A stretch of DNA of 5,829 nt from Chloroflexota bacterium (GTDB lineage Bacteria; Chloroflexota; Anaerolineae; 4572-78; J111): the NCBI GenBank assembly GCA_003695455.1, contig RFJF01000796.1, forward strand, positions 1-5,829, given 5' to 3'. Made by a program: the position numbers and the translations under genes. Of the stretch, positions 1-5,829 are shown piece by piece. The notes below the pieces were generated by a model. It was not told the origin of the DNA, made no database searches, and was given only the letters and a program-made list of their open reading frames with translations. Positions within the stretch are counted from its first letter, which is position 1. Each line of letters starts with the position of its first letter.

Positions 1-47
1 GCAGGAACCTGTCCTTTGGGCCAGTACGGTGATTTTTTGGCCGGATT

Positions 48-686
48 CTACATATCAATCCAGCCGTGCCGGGCGGCCAGCGCCACGGCCTCGGTGCGAT
101 TGGACGCGCCCAGCTTGCCCAAAATGGCGCTGACGTGAAATTTGACGGTGCGCCGGCTGATTGACAGCTCGGCGGCGATTTCTTTGTTGGGCAGGCCGCG
201 CGCCAGCAGATGCAGCACTTCGGTTTCACGCGGGGTCAGCTTTTCCACGGGCGGCGCGGCACTCCCCTGCCCGCTGACCTGTCGCAGCAATTTGGATGCC
301 ACCACCGGCTCCAGCAGCGACCCGCCCTGGCTCACCACGCGAATGGCGCGGAACAGTTCGCCGCGCGGCGCGCCTTTGAGCAGGAAGCCCTGCGCGCCGG
401 CCCGCACCGCTTCCAGAATCCGCTCGTCGGTGTCAAACGCGGTGAAAACAATGGCCCGCACCGCTACCCCGGAATCGCGCAACTGTCGGAGCGCGGCCAC
501 GCCGTCCATGTCCGGCATTTCCAAATCAAGCAGCAACACATCGGGCTGCAACTCCGCCGCCAGCGACACGGCCTCGCGCCCGGTGGCGGCCTCGGCCACC
601 ACGTCAAAATCGGGCTGGGTAGACAGAATTGCAACCAGCCCGTCGCGCACAACCGGGTGGTCATCGGCCAGCAAAATACGAATCAC
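48..686 (-). CDS. NarL/FixJ-family response regulator (receiver + LuxR-type HTH)
   Basis: This is a 212-residue DNA-binding response regulator, the usual length for the NarL family. The receiver domain (about residues 2-118) has the acidic pair D8/D9, the predicted phospho-acceptor D54 in [12 protein letters not shown], the switch threonine T82 (VFTA) and the conserved lysine K104 (LLKGA). A linker of about 25 residues leads to a LuxR-type helix-turn-helix (about 148-210), with LTPRETEVL at 150-158 and the recognition-helix region [17 protein letters not shown] ending at 192. Phosphorylation by the adjacent kinase should control DNA binding in the cytoplasm. The start is GTG at 686-684. It overlaps the kinase stop codon as GTGA (4 bp), which favours this start and suggests translational coupling. 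The stop is TAG at 50-48. Target genes cannot be inferred, and no symbol is justified because NarL-type regulators have many paralogues. Confidence 0.96.
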   Translation of the reverse strand: MIRILLADDHPVVRDGLVAILSTQPDFDVVAEAATGREAVSLAAELQPDVLLLDLEMPDMDGVAALRQLRDSGVAVRAIVFTAFDTDERILEAVRAGAQGFLLKGAPRGELFRAIRVVSQGGSLLEPVVASKLLRQVSGQGSAAPPVEKLTPRETEVLHLLARGLPNKEIAAELSISRRTVKFHVSAILGKLGASNRTEAVALAARHGWIDM

Positions 687-1873
687 GGCGCGGCCTCCCC
701 GGTACTCAGCGGCACTGTCACCTCAATTCGGCTCCCGACGCCGGGGCTACTTTCCAATGTGAGCGCGCCGCCGAGCAGTTTTGCCCGTTCGCGCAGGCCA
801 ATCAGCCCGAACCGGCCGGGCGGCACGTGGTCCGGGTCAAAACCCCGGCCGTTGTCTTGCACCCGCAGCCGCGCCTGCGCCGGCGTGACCCGCAAATCAA
901 CCGTCACCTGCGAGGCGCCGGCGTGGCGGGCAACGTTGGCCAGCGCCTCCTGCGCCATCCGGTACAGCCCCACCTCCAGCCGCACCGGCAGCGGGCGATT
1001 GCCGCCGCTGGCGGAAAATTCCACCGCCGGCGATTGGGCGGCGTCAAATTCGGCGGCCAGCGCGGCCAGCGCTTCGGCAAGGGTGCGCCCGGCCAGCGGC
1101 GCGGCCCGCAAATCCAGCACCGAACGCCGCGCCTCGTCCAGATTGACGCGGGTCACGTCCAGCGCGCGCTGAACCACGGGCCGGATACGTTCCGGCCCGG
1201 CGCCGGATTCCAGCAGGGCATCCACCGATTCCAGTTGCAGGGCAATGCCGGTCAATCCCTGAGCCAGCGTGTCGTGAATTTCGCGGGCCAGCCGGTTGCG
1301 CTCGCGGGTTGCGCCCAGCTCGGCGCGCTGGTCAAACAGGCGCGCCCGCTCAACGGCAATGCTGAGCATATCGCCCACCGTGTGCAGCAGGCTGAGCAAA
1401 TCGGCCGAGGTTTCCCACCACTGGGCCTGCTCGCTGGCCACGTTGAGTACGCCCAGCGGCTTGCCGTGCGCCTGCAGGGGGATGCTGGCGTGAACGCGCA
1501 GGCCGTCTGTGCCGCTGACCAATCCCTCCAGCCGGCTGCAGGTGATGACGTTCACCCGGTCGCGGTTGTCCAACCCGCCGGCGAGGTAGGAATTGAGGCA
1601 GGTGCAGTTACCATCCATCAGCGCGCAGTGATTTTGCGCCAGCGCAGGCGGCAGATTTTGCGCCGCGCCCAAATAAAATTGCTCGCTGCCATCATCTTGC
1701 AGGTAGACCCAGCCGGTGTGCAGGTTGAACAGCTCTGCCACCTGCGCCAGCGTGGTGTGCAAGGCCTGGCTCAGGTTTGTTTCGCGGTTGAGCGCCTCGG
1801 CAATTTTGTGGAGGATGAACAACTCGCGGTTCTGCTGTTGCAGCGATGGGGTTTCAGTTGAAACATCGGTCAT
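683..1873 (-). CDS. Soluble GAF-domain sensor histidine kinase (HisKA_3 / HATPase_c)
   Basis: This is a NarX/LiaS/DegS-class histidine kinase without transmembrane segments, so it is a cytoplasmic sensor. In the numbering from TTG 1879 (398 aa), a short coiled N-terminus (12-35) precedes a GAF sensor domain (about 30-178). A HisKA_3 dimerisation domain follows, with the phospho-acceptor H202 in [11 protein letters not shown] (199-209). The HATPase domain has an N-box [15 protein letters not shown] (306-320), a G1 box DNGRGF (342-347) and a G2 region [17 protein letters not shown] (355-371). Four cysteines, C85, C92, C94 and C114, cluster in the GAF domain and could bind a metal or Fe-S centre. 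Two starts are possible. ATG at 1873 (396 aa) is chosen by codon preference; TTG at 1879 lies 5 nt from a GGTGGG that may act as ribosome-binding site, versus 11 nt for the ATG. The stop TGA overlaps the regulator's GTG start, so the two genes form one operon. The ligand is unknown. Confidence 0.95.
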   Translation of the reverse strand: MTDVSTETPSLQQQNRELFILHKIAEALNRETNLSQALHTTLAQVAELFNLHTGWVYLQDDGSEQFYLGAAQNLPPALAQNHCALMDGNCTCLNSYLAGGLDNRDRVNVITCSRLEGLVSGTDGLRVHASIPLQAHGKPLGVLNVASEQAQWWETSADLLSLLHTVGDMLSIAVERARLFDQRAELGATRERNRLAREIHDTLAQGLTGIALQLESVDALLESGAGPERIRPVVQRALDVTRVNLDEARRSVLDLRAAPLAGRTLAEALAALAAEFDAAQSPAVEFSASGGNRPLPVRLEVGLYRMAQEALANVARHAGASQVTVDLRVTPAQARLRVQDNGRGFDPDHVPPGRFGLIGLRERAKLLGGALTLESSPGVGSRIEVTVPLSTGEAAP

Positions 1874-1888
1874 TTTCAAATGTTCCCA

Positions 1889-1920
1889 CCGGGGATGCTA
1901 ACATTTCCCCCGGCTTTTTT
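1889..1920 (+). terminator. Candidate intrinsic terminator on the plus strand, antisense side of the kinase leader
   Basis: CCGGGG (1889-1894) pairs perfectly with CCCCGG (1908-1913). Inside the loop ATG/CAT (1895-1897, 1902-1904) can add three pairs. The stem is followed by C and six Ts (1915-1920). This has the form of a rho-independent terminator for transcripts running on the plus strand, that is, antisense to the kinase gene, and it would shield the CLC gene from read-through. Read on the minus strand the same hairpin sits in the kinase mRNA leader next to the possible GGTGGG ribosome-binding site, so it could instead modulate kinase translation. Confidence 0.4.
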
Positions 1921-1922
1921 GG

Positions 1923-1951
1923 AGTTTACCCGCCGAACCGGCAAGAATCAA
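1923..1951 (-). promoter_or_regulatory. Candidate sigma70-type promoter of the kinase-regulator operon
   Basis: On the minus strand TTGATT (1951-1946) and TAAACT (1928-1923) are separated by exactly 17 bp. Each matches four of six consensus positions. Transcription would begin near 1916, giving a leader of roughly 40 nt before the kinase start. The spacer contains a small inverted repeat, GCCG-AAC-CGGC (1932-1942), that could be an operator or chance in GC-rich DNA. The call rests on pattern only. Confidence 0.45.
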
Positions 1952-2004
1952 ATTTTCACAGCGCCCGCCCAACCCCTACCGGCAGAGGTTGAACGCTGGT
2001 AACT

Positions 2005-2032
2005 TTGTGATTTTTGGCGGGACGTGTTACAT
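2005..2032 (+). promoter_or_regulatory. Weak candidate promoter for the CLC gene
   Basis: TTGTGA (2005-2010) and TTACAT (2027-2032) are 16 bp apart, about 30 bp upstream of the CLC start codon. They match four and three of six consensus positions, so support is low. A promoter must lie in 1880-2062 because the neighbour is divergent. The ribosome-binding site is probably AGAGG at 2052-2056, 6 nt before the ATG. Confidence 0.22.
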
Positions 2033-2062
2033 TAGAGCCAACATTTTCTCCAGAGGCCAGCC

Positions 2063-3343
2063 ATGACAAGCACCGCCAAATTTAAAATTGACCGGACATC
2101 ACTGCAGAATCGCGGTTTTTACAAGTTGCTGCTGTACGCCGTAATTTTGGGCGCAATTGTTGGCGGGGCAACGGCCCTGTTTCTGGAAGTTCTGCACTGG
2201 CTGGAACATTTCATTTGGGAAGAAGTGCCGCACCTGCTGCCGGGGTTTGGCTCGCTACCCTTTTTTACGCTGATTGTCAGCGTGATTGGCGGGCTGCTGG
2301 TGGGCATCTGTATTCACTTTTTTGGCGAATATCCCATGGAATTGAAAGAAGCGCTGGAGGATTTTCGGGCGCACGGCCGGTTTGATGAAACGCACGTCTG
2401 GCAGGGGGTGGTTACGGCGCTGGTTTCGCTGGGATTTGCCGCCAGTCTGGGGCCGGAAGCCGCACTGGTGGGGCTGGCCGGCGGGCTGGGCAGTCTGGCG
2501 GCCCGGTTTATCAAGGCCAGCGGCCGGGAAGCGCAAATGATGTCCTACTTCAGTATGAGCGGCGCGCTGGGCGCGTTTTTCCGCTCGCCGCTGGGCGGGG
2601 CGGCTCTGCCCGTGGAAACGCCGGATGACGCCGAACTGCCCGCCGGCTGGATGTTCATTGCGGGCACGTTGGCCGGGCTGGCCGGGCTGATGACGTTTAT
2701 CTGGATTTCACCCGGCGGCCTGTTTGATTTTGACTGGTTTCCCTACCAGCCGGATCCGCGCCAGATGGCCGGCGATATCCTCATCGGCGCGGTGCTGGCG
2801 GTGCTCGGCGGGCTGGCAGGCTGGGTGTACCTGAACCTTGAACATTATCTGCGCGCACTGATGGCCCCGCTGTTCAACCAAAAAATTCTGCGCGGCGTCA
2901 TCGGCGGGCTGGGGTTGGGGCTGCTGGCCAGTTTCTTCCCGCTGGTCCAGTTTTCCGGACAACACGGAATCCAGACCATTGTTGATGAAGGCGCGCAGAT
3001 GGGCATTCTCTTTTTGCTGCTGACCGCGCTGGCAAAAATGATCGCCACGCCGCTGTGTCTGGCTACCGGCTACAAAGGCGGGCAGTTCTTCCCAATTATG
3101 ATGTCAGCCACCGCGCTGGGCACGGCTGTCAGCCTGCTGGCGCCGGTAGCCCACCCGATGGTCAGCATCGCCGCGGTGATGGGCGCCATGCTCGGCGCGG
3201 TGATGCGCAAGCCGTTGGCCGTGATTCTGCTGCTCATTTTCCTCTTTCCGCAAAACCTGTGGCTGGTGATGATTGCCGGCACGTTTATCGGGGTTATGCT
3301 GCCACTCAAAGACCCCACGGCCCACCCCCAGCCTGCCGCGTAA
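2063..3343 (+). CDS. CLC-family chloride/anion channel or transporter, YfeO-like
   Basis: This is a 426-residue integral membrane protein of the voltage-gated chloride channel (CLC) superfamily. Many hydrophobic helices span about residues 20-415, and no CBS domains follow. The motif SLGPEAALVGLAGG (128-141) sits where CLC proteins have the GREGP signature, placing E132 at the gating glutamate. GYKGGQFFP (336-344) matches the GxFxP anion-site motif. SPLGGAALPVET (175-186) matches the helix containing the internal proton glutamate; by eye E185 is kept but the second glutamate position is T186. The GSGIP anion motif is replaced by FGEYP (87-91). Both changes resemble the E. coli YfeO-type branch as I remember it, rather than the ClcA antiporter. 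Function is therefore anion movement across the cytoplasmic membrane; whether it is channel or H+-coupled is open. AGAGG lies 6 nt before ATG. It stands alone, divergent from the kinase operon, and no functional link to the neighbours is visible. Confidence 0.9.
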   Translation: MTSTAKFKIDRTSLQNRGFYKLLLYAVILGAIVGGATALFLEVLHWLEHFIWEEVPHLLPGFGSLPFFTLIVSVIGGLLVGICIHFFGEYPMELKEALEDFRAHGRFDETHVWQGVVTALVSLGFAASLGPEAALVGLAGGLGSLAARFIKASGREAQMMSYFSMSGALGAFFRSPLGGAALPVETPDDAELPAGWMFIAGTLAGLAGLMTFIWISPGGLFDFDWFPYQPDPRQMAGDILIGAVLAVLGGLAGWVYLNLEHYLRALMAPLFNQKILRGVIGGLGLGLLASFFPLVQFSGQHGIQTIVDEGAQMGILFLLLTALAKMIATPLCLATGYKGGQFFPIMMSATALGTAVSLLAPVAHPMVSIAAVMGAMLGAVMRKPLAVILLLIFLFPQNLWLVMIAGTFIGVMLPLKDPTAHPQPAA

Positions 3344-3374
3344 ACAGAGTAGACCAAAAGTAGCCTTTAACCCA
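3344..3374. other. Short spacer after the CLC gene, no terminator seen
   Basis: Between the CLC stop codon and the next -35 hexamer I see no stem with a T-tract. Transcription of the CLC gene may therefore continue into the leader, where the hairpin at 3470-3519 could serve as its terminator. Confidence 0.3.
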
Positions 3375-3404
3375 TTGACAACCACATTTTAAATGTGATA
3401 CAAT
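3375..3404 (+). promoter_or_regulatory. Strong sigma70-type promoter upstream of the kinase-like/ATPase gene
   Basis: A perfect -35 hexamer TTGACA (3375-3380) and a five-of-six -10 hexamer TACAAT (3399-3404) are separated by 18 bp. This is the best promoter match in the window. It starts 31 bp after the CLC stop codon, with no obvious terminator between, so some CLC read-through is possible. The predicted transcription start is near A3411, which leaves a leader of about 165 nt before the ATG at 3577. Confidence 0.75.
3383..3397. promoter_or_regulatory. Operator-like perfect palindrome within the promoter spacer
   Basis: CACATTT (3383-3389), a central T (3390) and AAATGTG (3391-3397) form a perfect 7-1-7 inverted repeat lying entirely between the -35 and -10 hexamers. 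A dimeric repressor bound here would block RNA polymerase. The sequence shows the symmetry; the operator role and the identity of the binding protein are inference. Confidence 0.45.
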
Positions 3405-3410
3405 TTTCAC

Positions 3411-3519
3411 AGATAATTGAGGCAAGTTGCGTGCAACCCGGAAGCGGTTGAACGTTGCTCACCTTTATTGCGGCCTTAACACACAAAGTCTGGATTGGTG
3501 TTGTCAGGGCCGTTTTTTT
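3411..3519 (+). ncRNA. Candidate structured leader or small RNA, no family recognised
   Basis: The segment runs from the predicted transcription start to a T-tract and is rich in short complementary blocks. GTTGC (3426-3430), GCAAC (3433-3437), GGTTG (3446-3450) and GTTGC (3454-3458) offer competing partners. CAACC (3434-3438) with GGTTG (3446-3450) encloses GGAA, a possible GNRA-type loop. It ends in a terminator-like stem. It could be a leader that switches between read-through and termination, or an independent small RNA of about 110 nt. I do not recognise a riboswitch or known small-RNA family. Confidence 0.3.
3470..3519 (+). terminator. Terminator-like hairpin with seven Ts inside the leader (possible attenuator)
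   Basis: GCGGCC (3470-3475) pairs with GGCCGT (3508-3513, one G-U pair). After an internal loop, AACAC (3478-3482) pairs with GTGTT (3498-3502). The stem runs directly into seven Ts (3513-3519). The stem is imperfect, with a TT/GTCAG internal loop and a 15-nt apical loop, so termination may be partial. A second GGCCG at 3522-3526 could pair with the same CGGCC (3471-3475), giving an alternative fold that excludes part of the terminator stem. It lies about 57 bp before the start codon, downstream of the strong promoter. Confidence 0.4.
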
Positions 3520-3576
3520 GTGGCCGATTCCTTTTCACCCCACATTGCCGGCGTATTTGCACACAAGAGATACAGT

Positions 3577-5829
3577 ATGCACATCACAAACCTTGAGCGA
3601 TTCAATTTTTCCGCGTCTCAAAAACAGGCCCTTGAAAGATTGTTGCCCCCCGACGTAAAGGCTCGTATCATCAACCCCATTCAGGGAATCCGCACCGATG
3701 ACCCAGACGTGGTTGTTTTCACCGTTCACATCACATCGCCGCCGCGGGGGTTGGCGGTCATCAAATTGATAAACGCCGACCACACCCGCCCGCTGGAAAT
3801 TGAACACAACCGGCAGGCACGCCTTCATCTGGAATCATTGCCGGACACCGGCCCGTTTCCCTGCAAAATTCCACACATCATTGAAACCGCGTTTTCAGAC
3901 AACAAGCAGCAGTGCGCCATTTTGTATGAACTTGCCGGCGACGAACACACCCAAATATTTACCCTGCAAGCGCTGCTGCTCAAACAAAACCACGCCAACA
4001 CCGAACCATCGCCCTACCTGCAAACGTTGGCTAATGCCTTTTTAGGCAGCGCCGATTGGTACGACCTGCCGCCCGCCGCAAAACACCAGCCGGCGGGTAA
4101 AATTTATGATTTGCTGGCACAAACTATCAACTGGCAGGGCAAAGACCGCATTCAGGGCGTTGATGCCCACGGCGCTCCTATCTCTTCTATCCGGGACCGC
4201 CTGCACACAAAATATCGAACCACTCACCTTGACCAGCCGGGTTACCTGTTTACCGCGACGGACCAGTTCGATTCGCCGCGCATCATTTTCCGCGACCAAA
4301 CCCATCCCAACCCCATTGCCTACGTTTACAACCCGGCCATGTGGCAAACGGAGCAAGATACCATTCACGTTTGGCCGTTTGGCATTTGTCACGGAGATTT
4401 ACACAGCCGCAACCTGATTTGCGACCTGTCTTCACAAACGCTTTATGTGATTGACTGGGCCACGCTGGGCCGGAATAAACTGATATTTTTTGACCACGTG
4501 TATCTTGAGCTGAATATTCTGCTGACCATTTTTATGGAAGATGTTCACCCGGCAACCATGACCCGGCAAGACAAATTGCGTTTGTGGCAGGAATGGAGCC
4601 AGACTGCCCGGCGCGCCACCGGATTCCGGGTAAATATTCAGCGGAATTTTACGCTGGCCCTGTACGCCATCGAACGTTCAGCGCCCATCCGGCAGGCCCG
4701 CGACCGGATTCTTGCCGCCATGCGTGATTTTGCCGCCGGCATGGCCCGCGATCTGTGGCGCTCGTACCACATTGCGGGGGTGGCTGCGGCCATGAATTTT
4801 TTACGCAAGCACACACTGGGGCCGCTGGAGCAGACATTTGTGCTGTACTACGGCGCTCTGCACCTGGAACAACTGCTGAACAGCATCGGCATTGATTGGC
4901 GATTTGGCGCCACCGCGCAGGCCAACCCGTGGCTGTTCAGCGCAGATTCTCACCAACAGCCTTCAGCCCCCACCCGGTTGGCCTGTATTCCCACCTCAGA
5001 GGCCATCAAACTTGGCCCATGTTTAATTGGCCGCACCCGCGAAATGAGCAAAATCAAGGACCGCCTGCTCAACCGCACCGGACGAACCGTGGTGGTGATG
5101 GGCGAACGGCGGGTAGGCAAAACATCGTTGCTGGCGGTTACCAAAACCCTGTACGCCAAAGAGGGGTTTCAATTTCTGGATGTTGACCACGCCCGCAACT
5201 GGGCCGAGTTCAGCCAAAAGGTGCAAAACGTACTCCTCCCGCCGGATGAGCAGCCCGCCCCGGTATCTCTGGACAAGCTCAAACGCATTTGCCTGCCCCG
5301 CTTGCACAATCAGCAGGTTATCTGCATTGATGAACTGGATGTGATGTTTTGCAACGCCCAGGATGATGAATTGTACGCCAACGGGCTGAAATTTCTGGAC
5401 TGGCTGCAAAATATTGCGCCGGCCAGTCTGTTCATCACCCTGACCGGAAAAACCCGCCGCACCGAGCCGTGGCACCCCATTAACCCGGATTTTGGATTCA
5501 CTCCGGACCCCATCCAGCGCGGCACATCGCTGGCCCCGCTCACGCAGAACGATGTGGCTGCAATGTGCCGCCTGTACCTGCCGGAACGCACCTTTCGGGA
5601 CGACGCCATTCGGTTTTTATTTGGCTACACGTGGGGGCATCCTTTCTTTTTGCAGATGATTCTCAAATATCTGCCGGAGGATGAATCCACGCCGGTATCC
5701 ATTACCCAGGCTATTCTAACCCGCGCCATCAACGATGCCCTCAGCCAAAACGCCCCGGAAACCGAACACGCCCTGCCCGGCGTGCTCAACGAGCATTTCA
5801 CTCCGGCCGAGCGGCACAACCTGTGGCGC
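3577..5829 (+). CDS. Kinase/phosphotransferase-like domain fused to a STAND/AAA-type P-loop ATPase (3' partial)
   Basis: The reading frame is open for 751 codons to the window edge with no stop, so the C-terminus is missing. Residues about 1-445 form an APH/protein-kinase-like domain. It has a possible ATP-binding lysine K63 (LAVIKLI), a helix-C glutamate candidate E74 or E76, a hinge near AILYEL (114-119), a catalytic loop HGDLHSRN (272-279) with D274 and N279, and a metal-binding D293 (VIDWA). All main catalytic residues seem present, although no clear glycine-rich loop is seen. A polar linker (446-480) leads to a P-loop ATPase: IGRTRE (484-489), Walker A GERRVGKTS (509-517), Walker B VICIDE (581-586), a sensor-like ITLTG (620-624) and GHPFFLQ (687-693), typical of STAND and AAA-like ATPases. 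No signal peptide or membrane segment is seen, so it is probably cytoplasmic. ATG 3577 has a weak AAGAGA 6 nt upstream. GTG 3520 and TTG 3448 are in-frame alternatives. The substrate is unknown; an antibiotic kinase role is unlikely given the fusion. Confidence 0.9.
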   Translation, partial: MHITNLERFNFSASQKQALERLLPPDVKARIINPIQGIRTDDPDVVVFTVHITSPPRGLAVIKLINADHTRPLEIEHNRQARLHLESLPDTGPFPCKIPHIIETAFSDNKQQCAILYELAGDEHTQIFTLQALLLKQNHANTEPSPYLQTLANAFLGSADWYDLPPAAKHQPAGKIYDLLAQTINWQGKDRIQGVDAHGAPISSIRDRLHTKYRTTHLDQPGYLFTATDQFDSPRIIFRDQTHPNPIAYVYNPAMWQTEQDTIHVWPFGICHGDLHSRNLICDLSSQTLYVIDWATLGRNKLIFFDHVYLELNILLTIFMEDVHPATMTRQDKLRLWQEWSQTARRATGFRVNIQRNFTLALYAIERSAPIRQARDRILAAMRDFAAGMARDLWRSYHIAGVAAAMNFLRKHTLGPLEQTFVLYYGALHLEQLLNSIGIDWRFGATAQANPWLFSADSHQQPSAPTRLACIPTSEAIKLGPCLIGRTREMSKIKDRLLNRTGRTVVVMGERRVGKTSLLAVTKTLYAKEGFQFLDVDHARNWAEFSQKVQNVLLPPDEQPAPVSLDKLKRICLPRLHNQQVICIDELDVMFCNAQDDELYANGLKFLDWLQNIAPASLFITLTGKTRRTEPWHPINPDFGFTPDPIQRGTSLAPLTQNDVAAMCRLYLPERTFRDDAIRFLFGYTWGHPFFLQMILKYLPEDESTPVSITQAILTRAINDALSQNAPETEHALPGVLNEHFTPAERHNLWR

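Noticed and set aside
1..47. Terminator for the kinase-regulator operon
   Set aside because: Only short GGCC self-complementary pieces are present, with no T-tract in the right place on the minus strand. The true terminator is probably outside the window.
210..1172. Plus-strand open frame (about 320 codons) across the regulator and kinase genes
   Set aside because: It is antisense to two clear genes in an operon, has biased composition, and shows no domain or ribosome-binding site.
629..1861. Long plus-strand open frame (about 410 codons) opposite the kinase gene
   Set aside because: Its translation is low-complexity, rich in R, Q, H, G and A, with no recognisable motif. The minus-strand kinase on the same DNA has every expected domain. 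Long antisense frames are usual in GC-biased coding DNA.
2001..2062. Fluoride riboswitch upstream of the CLC gene
   Set aside because: Some CLC genes carry one, but the conserved motifs I know for that RNA are not visible here, and the protein lacks the CLC-F signature.
3421..3460. SRP (4.5S) RNA fragment suggested by CCCGGAAG
   Set aside because: Only a few bases agree. The conserved asymmetric loop of the SRP S-domain is missing, and the flanking helices do not match.
3455..3658. Small TTG-started frame (67 codons) in the leader, as a possible leader peptide
   Set aside because: It passes through the terminator-like stem and overlaps the start of the large gene in another frame. It has no convincing ribosome-binding site and no run of regulatory codons.
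4042..4392. Minus-strand open frame within the kinase-like domain
   Set aside because: It is antisense to the HGDLHSRN region of a well-supported gene and has no recognisable protein features.

Overview
The window looks like a bacterial chromosomal segment of moderate to high GC. It carries two genes on the minus strand and two on the plus strand. The cytoplasmic GAF-type histidine kinase paired with a NarL/LuxR-type regulator, the weak Shine-Dalgarno sequences, and the large kinase-like/ATPase fusion protein would all fit a filamentous or Anaerolineae-like member of the Chloroflexota. That placement is an inference from gene style, because no marker gene is present.

Layout. Positions 48-1873 (minus) hold a two-component system: a soluble sensor kinase followed by its response regulator, overlapping by 4 bp (GTGA) and so probably translationally coupled. 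Positions 1880-2062 are the divergent intergenic region. It has a plausible sigma70-type promoter for the kinase operon, a hairpin with a T-tract reading as a plus-strand terminator, and only a weak promoter candidate for the next gene. Positions 2063-3343 (plus) encode a CLC-family anion channel or transporter resembling the YfeO-like branch. It keeps the gating glutamate and the GxFxP motif, but the proton-glutamate position is a threonine.

Positions 3344-3576 are a 233-bp regulatory region. It contains a near-consensus promoter (TTGACA, 18 bp, TACAAT) with a perfect 7-1-7 palindrome in its spacer. A leader of about 165 nt follows, with several competing short hairpins and a terminator-like stem with seven Ts well upstream of the start codon. 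From 3577 to the window edge (751 codons, no stop) runs one large uninterrupted gene. Its protein joins an aminoglycoside-phosphotransferase/protein-kinase-like domain (HGDLHSRN ... IDW) to a P-loop ATPase of the STAND/AAA-like type (GERRVGKTS ... VICIDE ... GHPFF).

How they work together. The kinase and regulator form one signalling unit. Nothing in the sequence ties the CLC gene to either neighbour. The kinase-like/ATPase fusion is the most unusual item. Its architecture resembles proteins of NTP-dependent bacterial signalling or conflict systems, and its own strong promoter, operator-like palindrome and terminator-bearing leader suggest tight control. Its C-terminus, and any partner genes downstream, lie outside the window.
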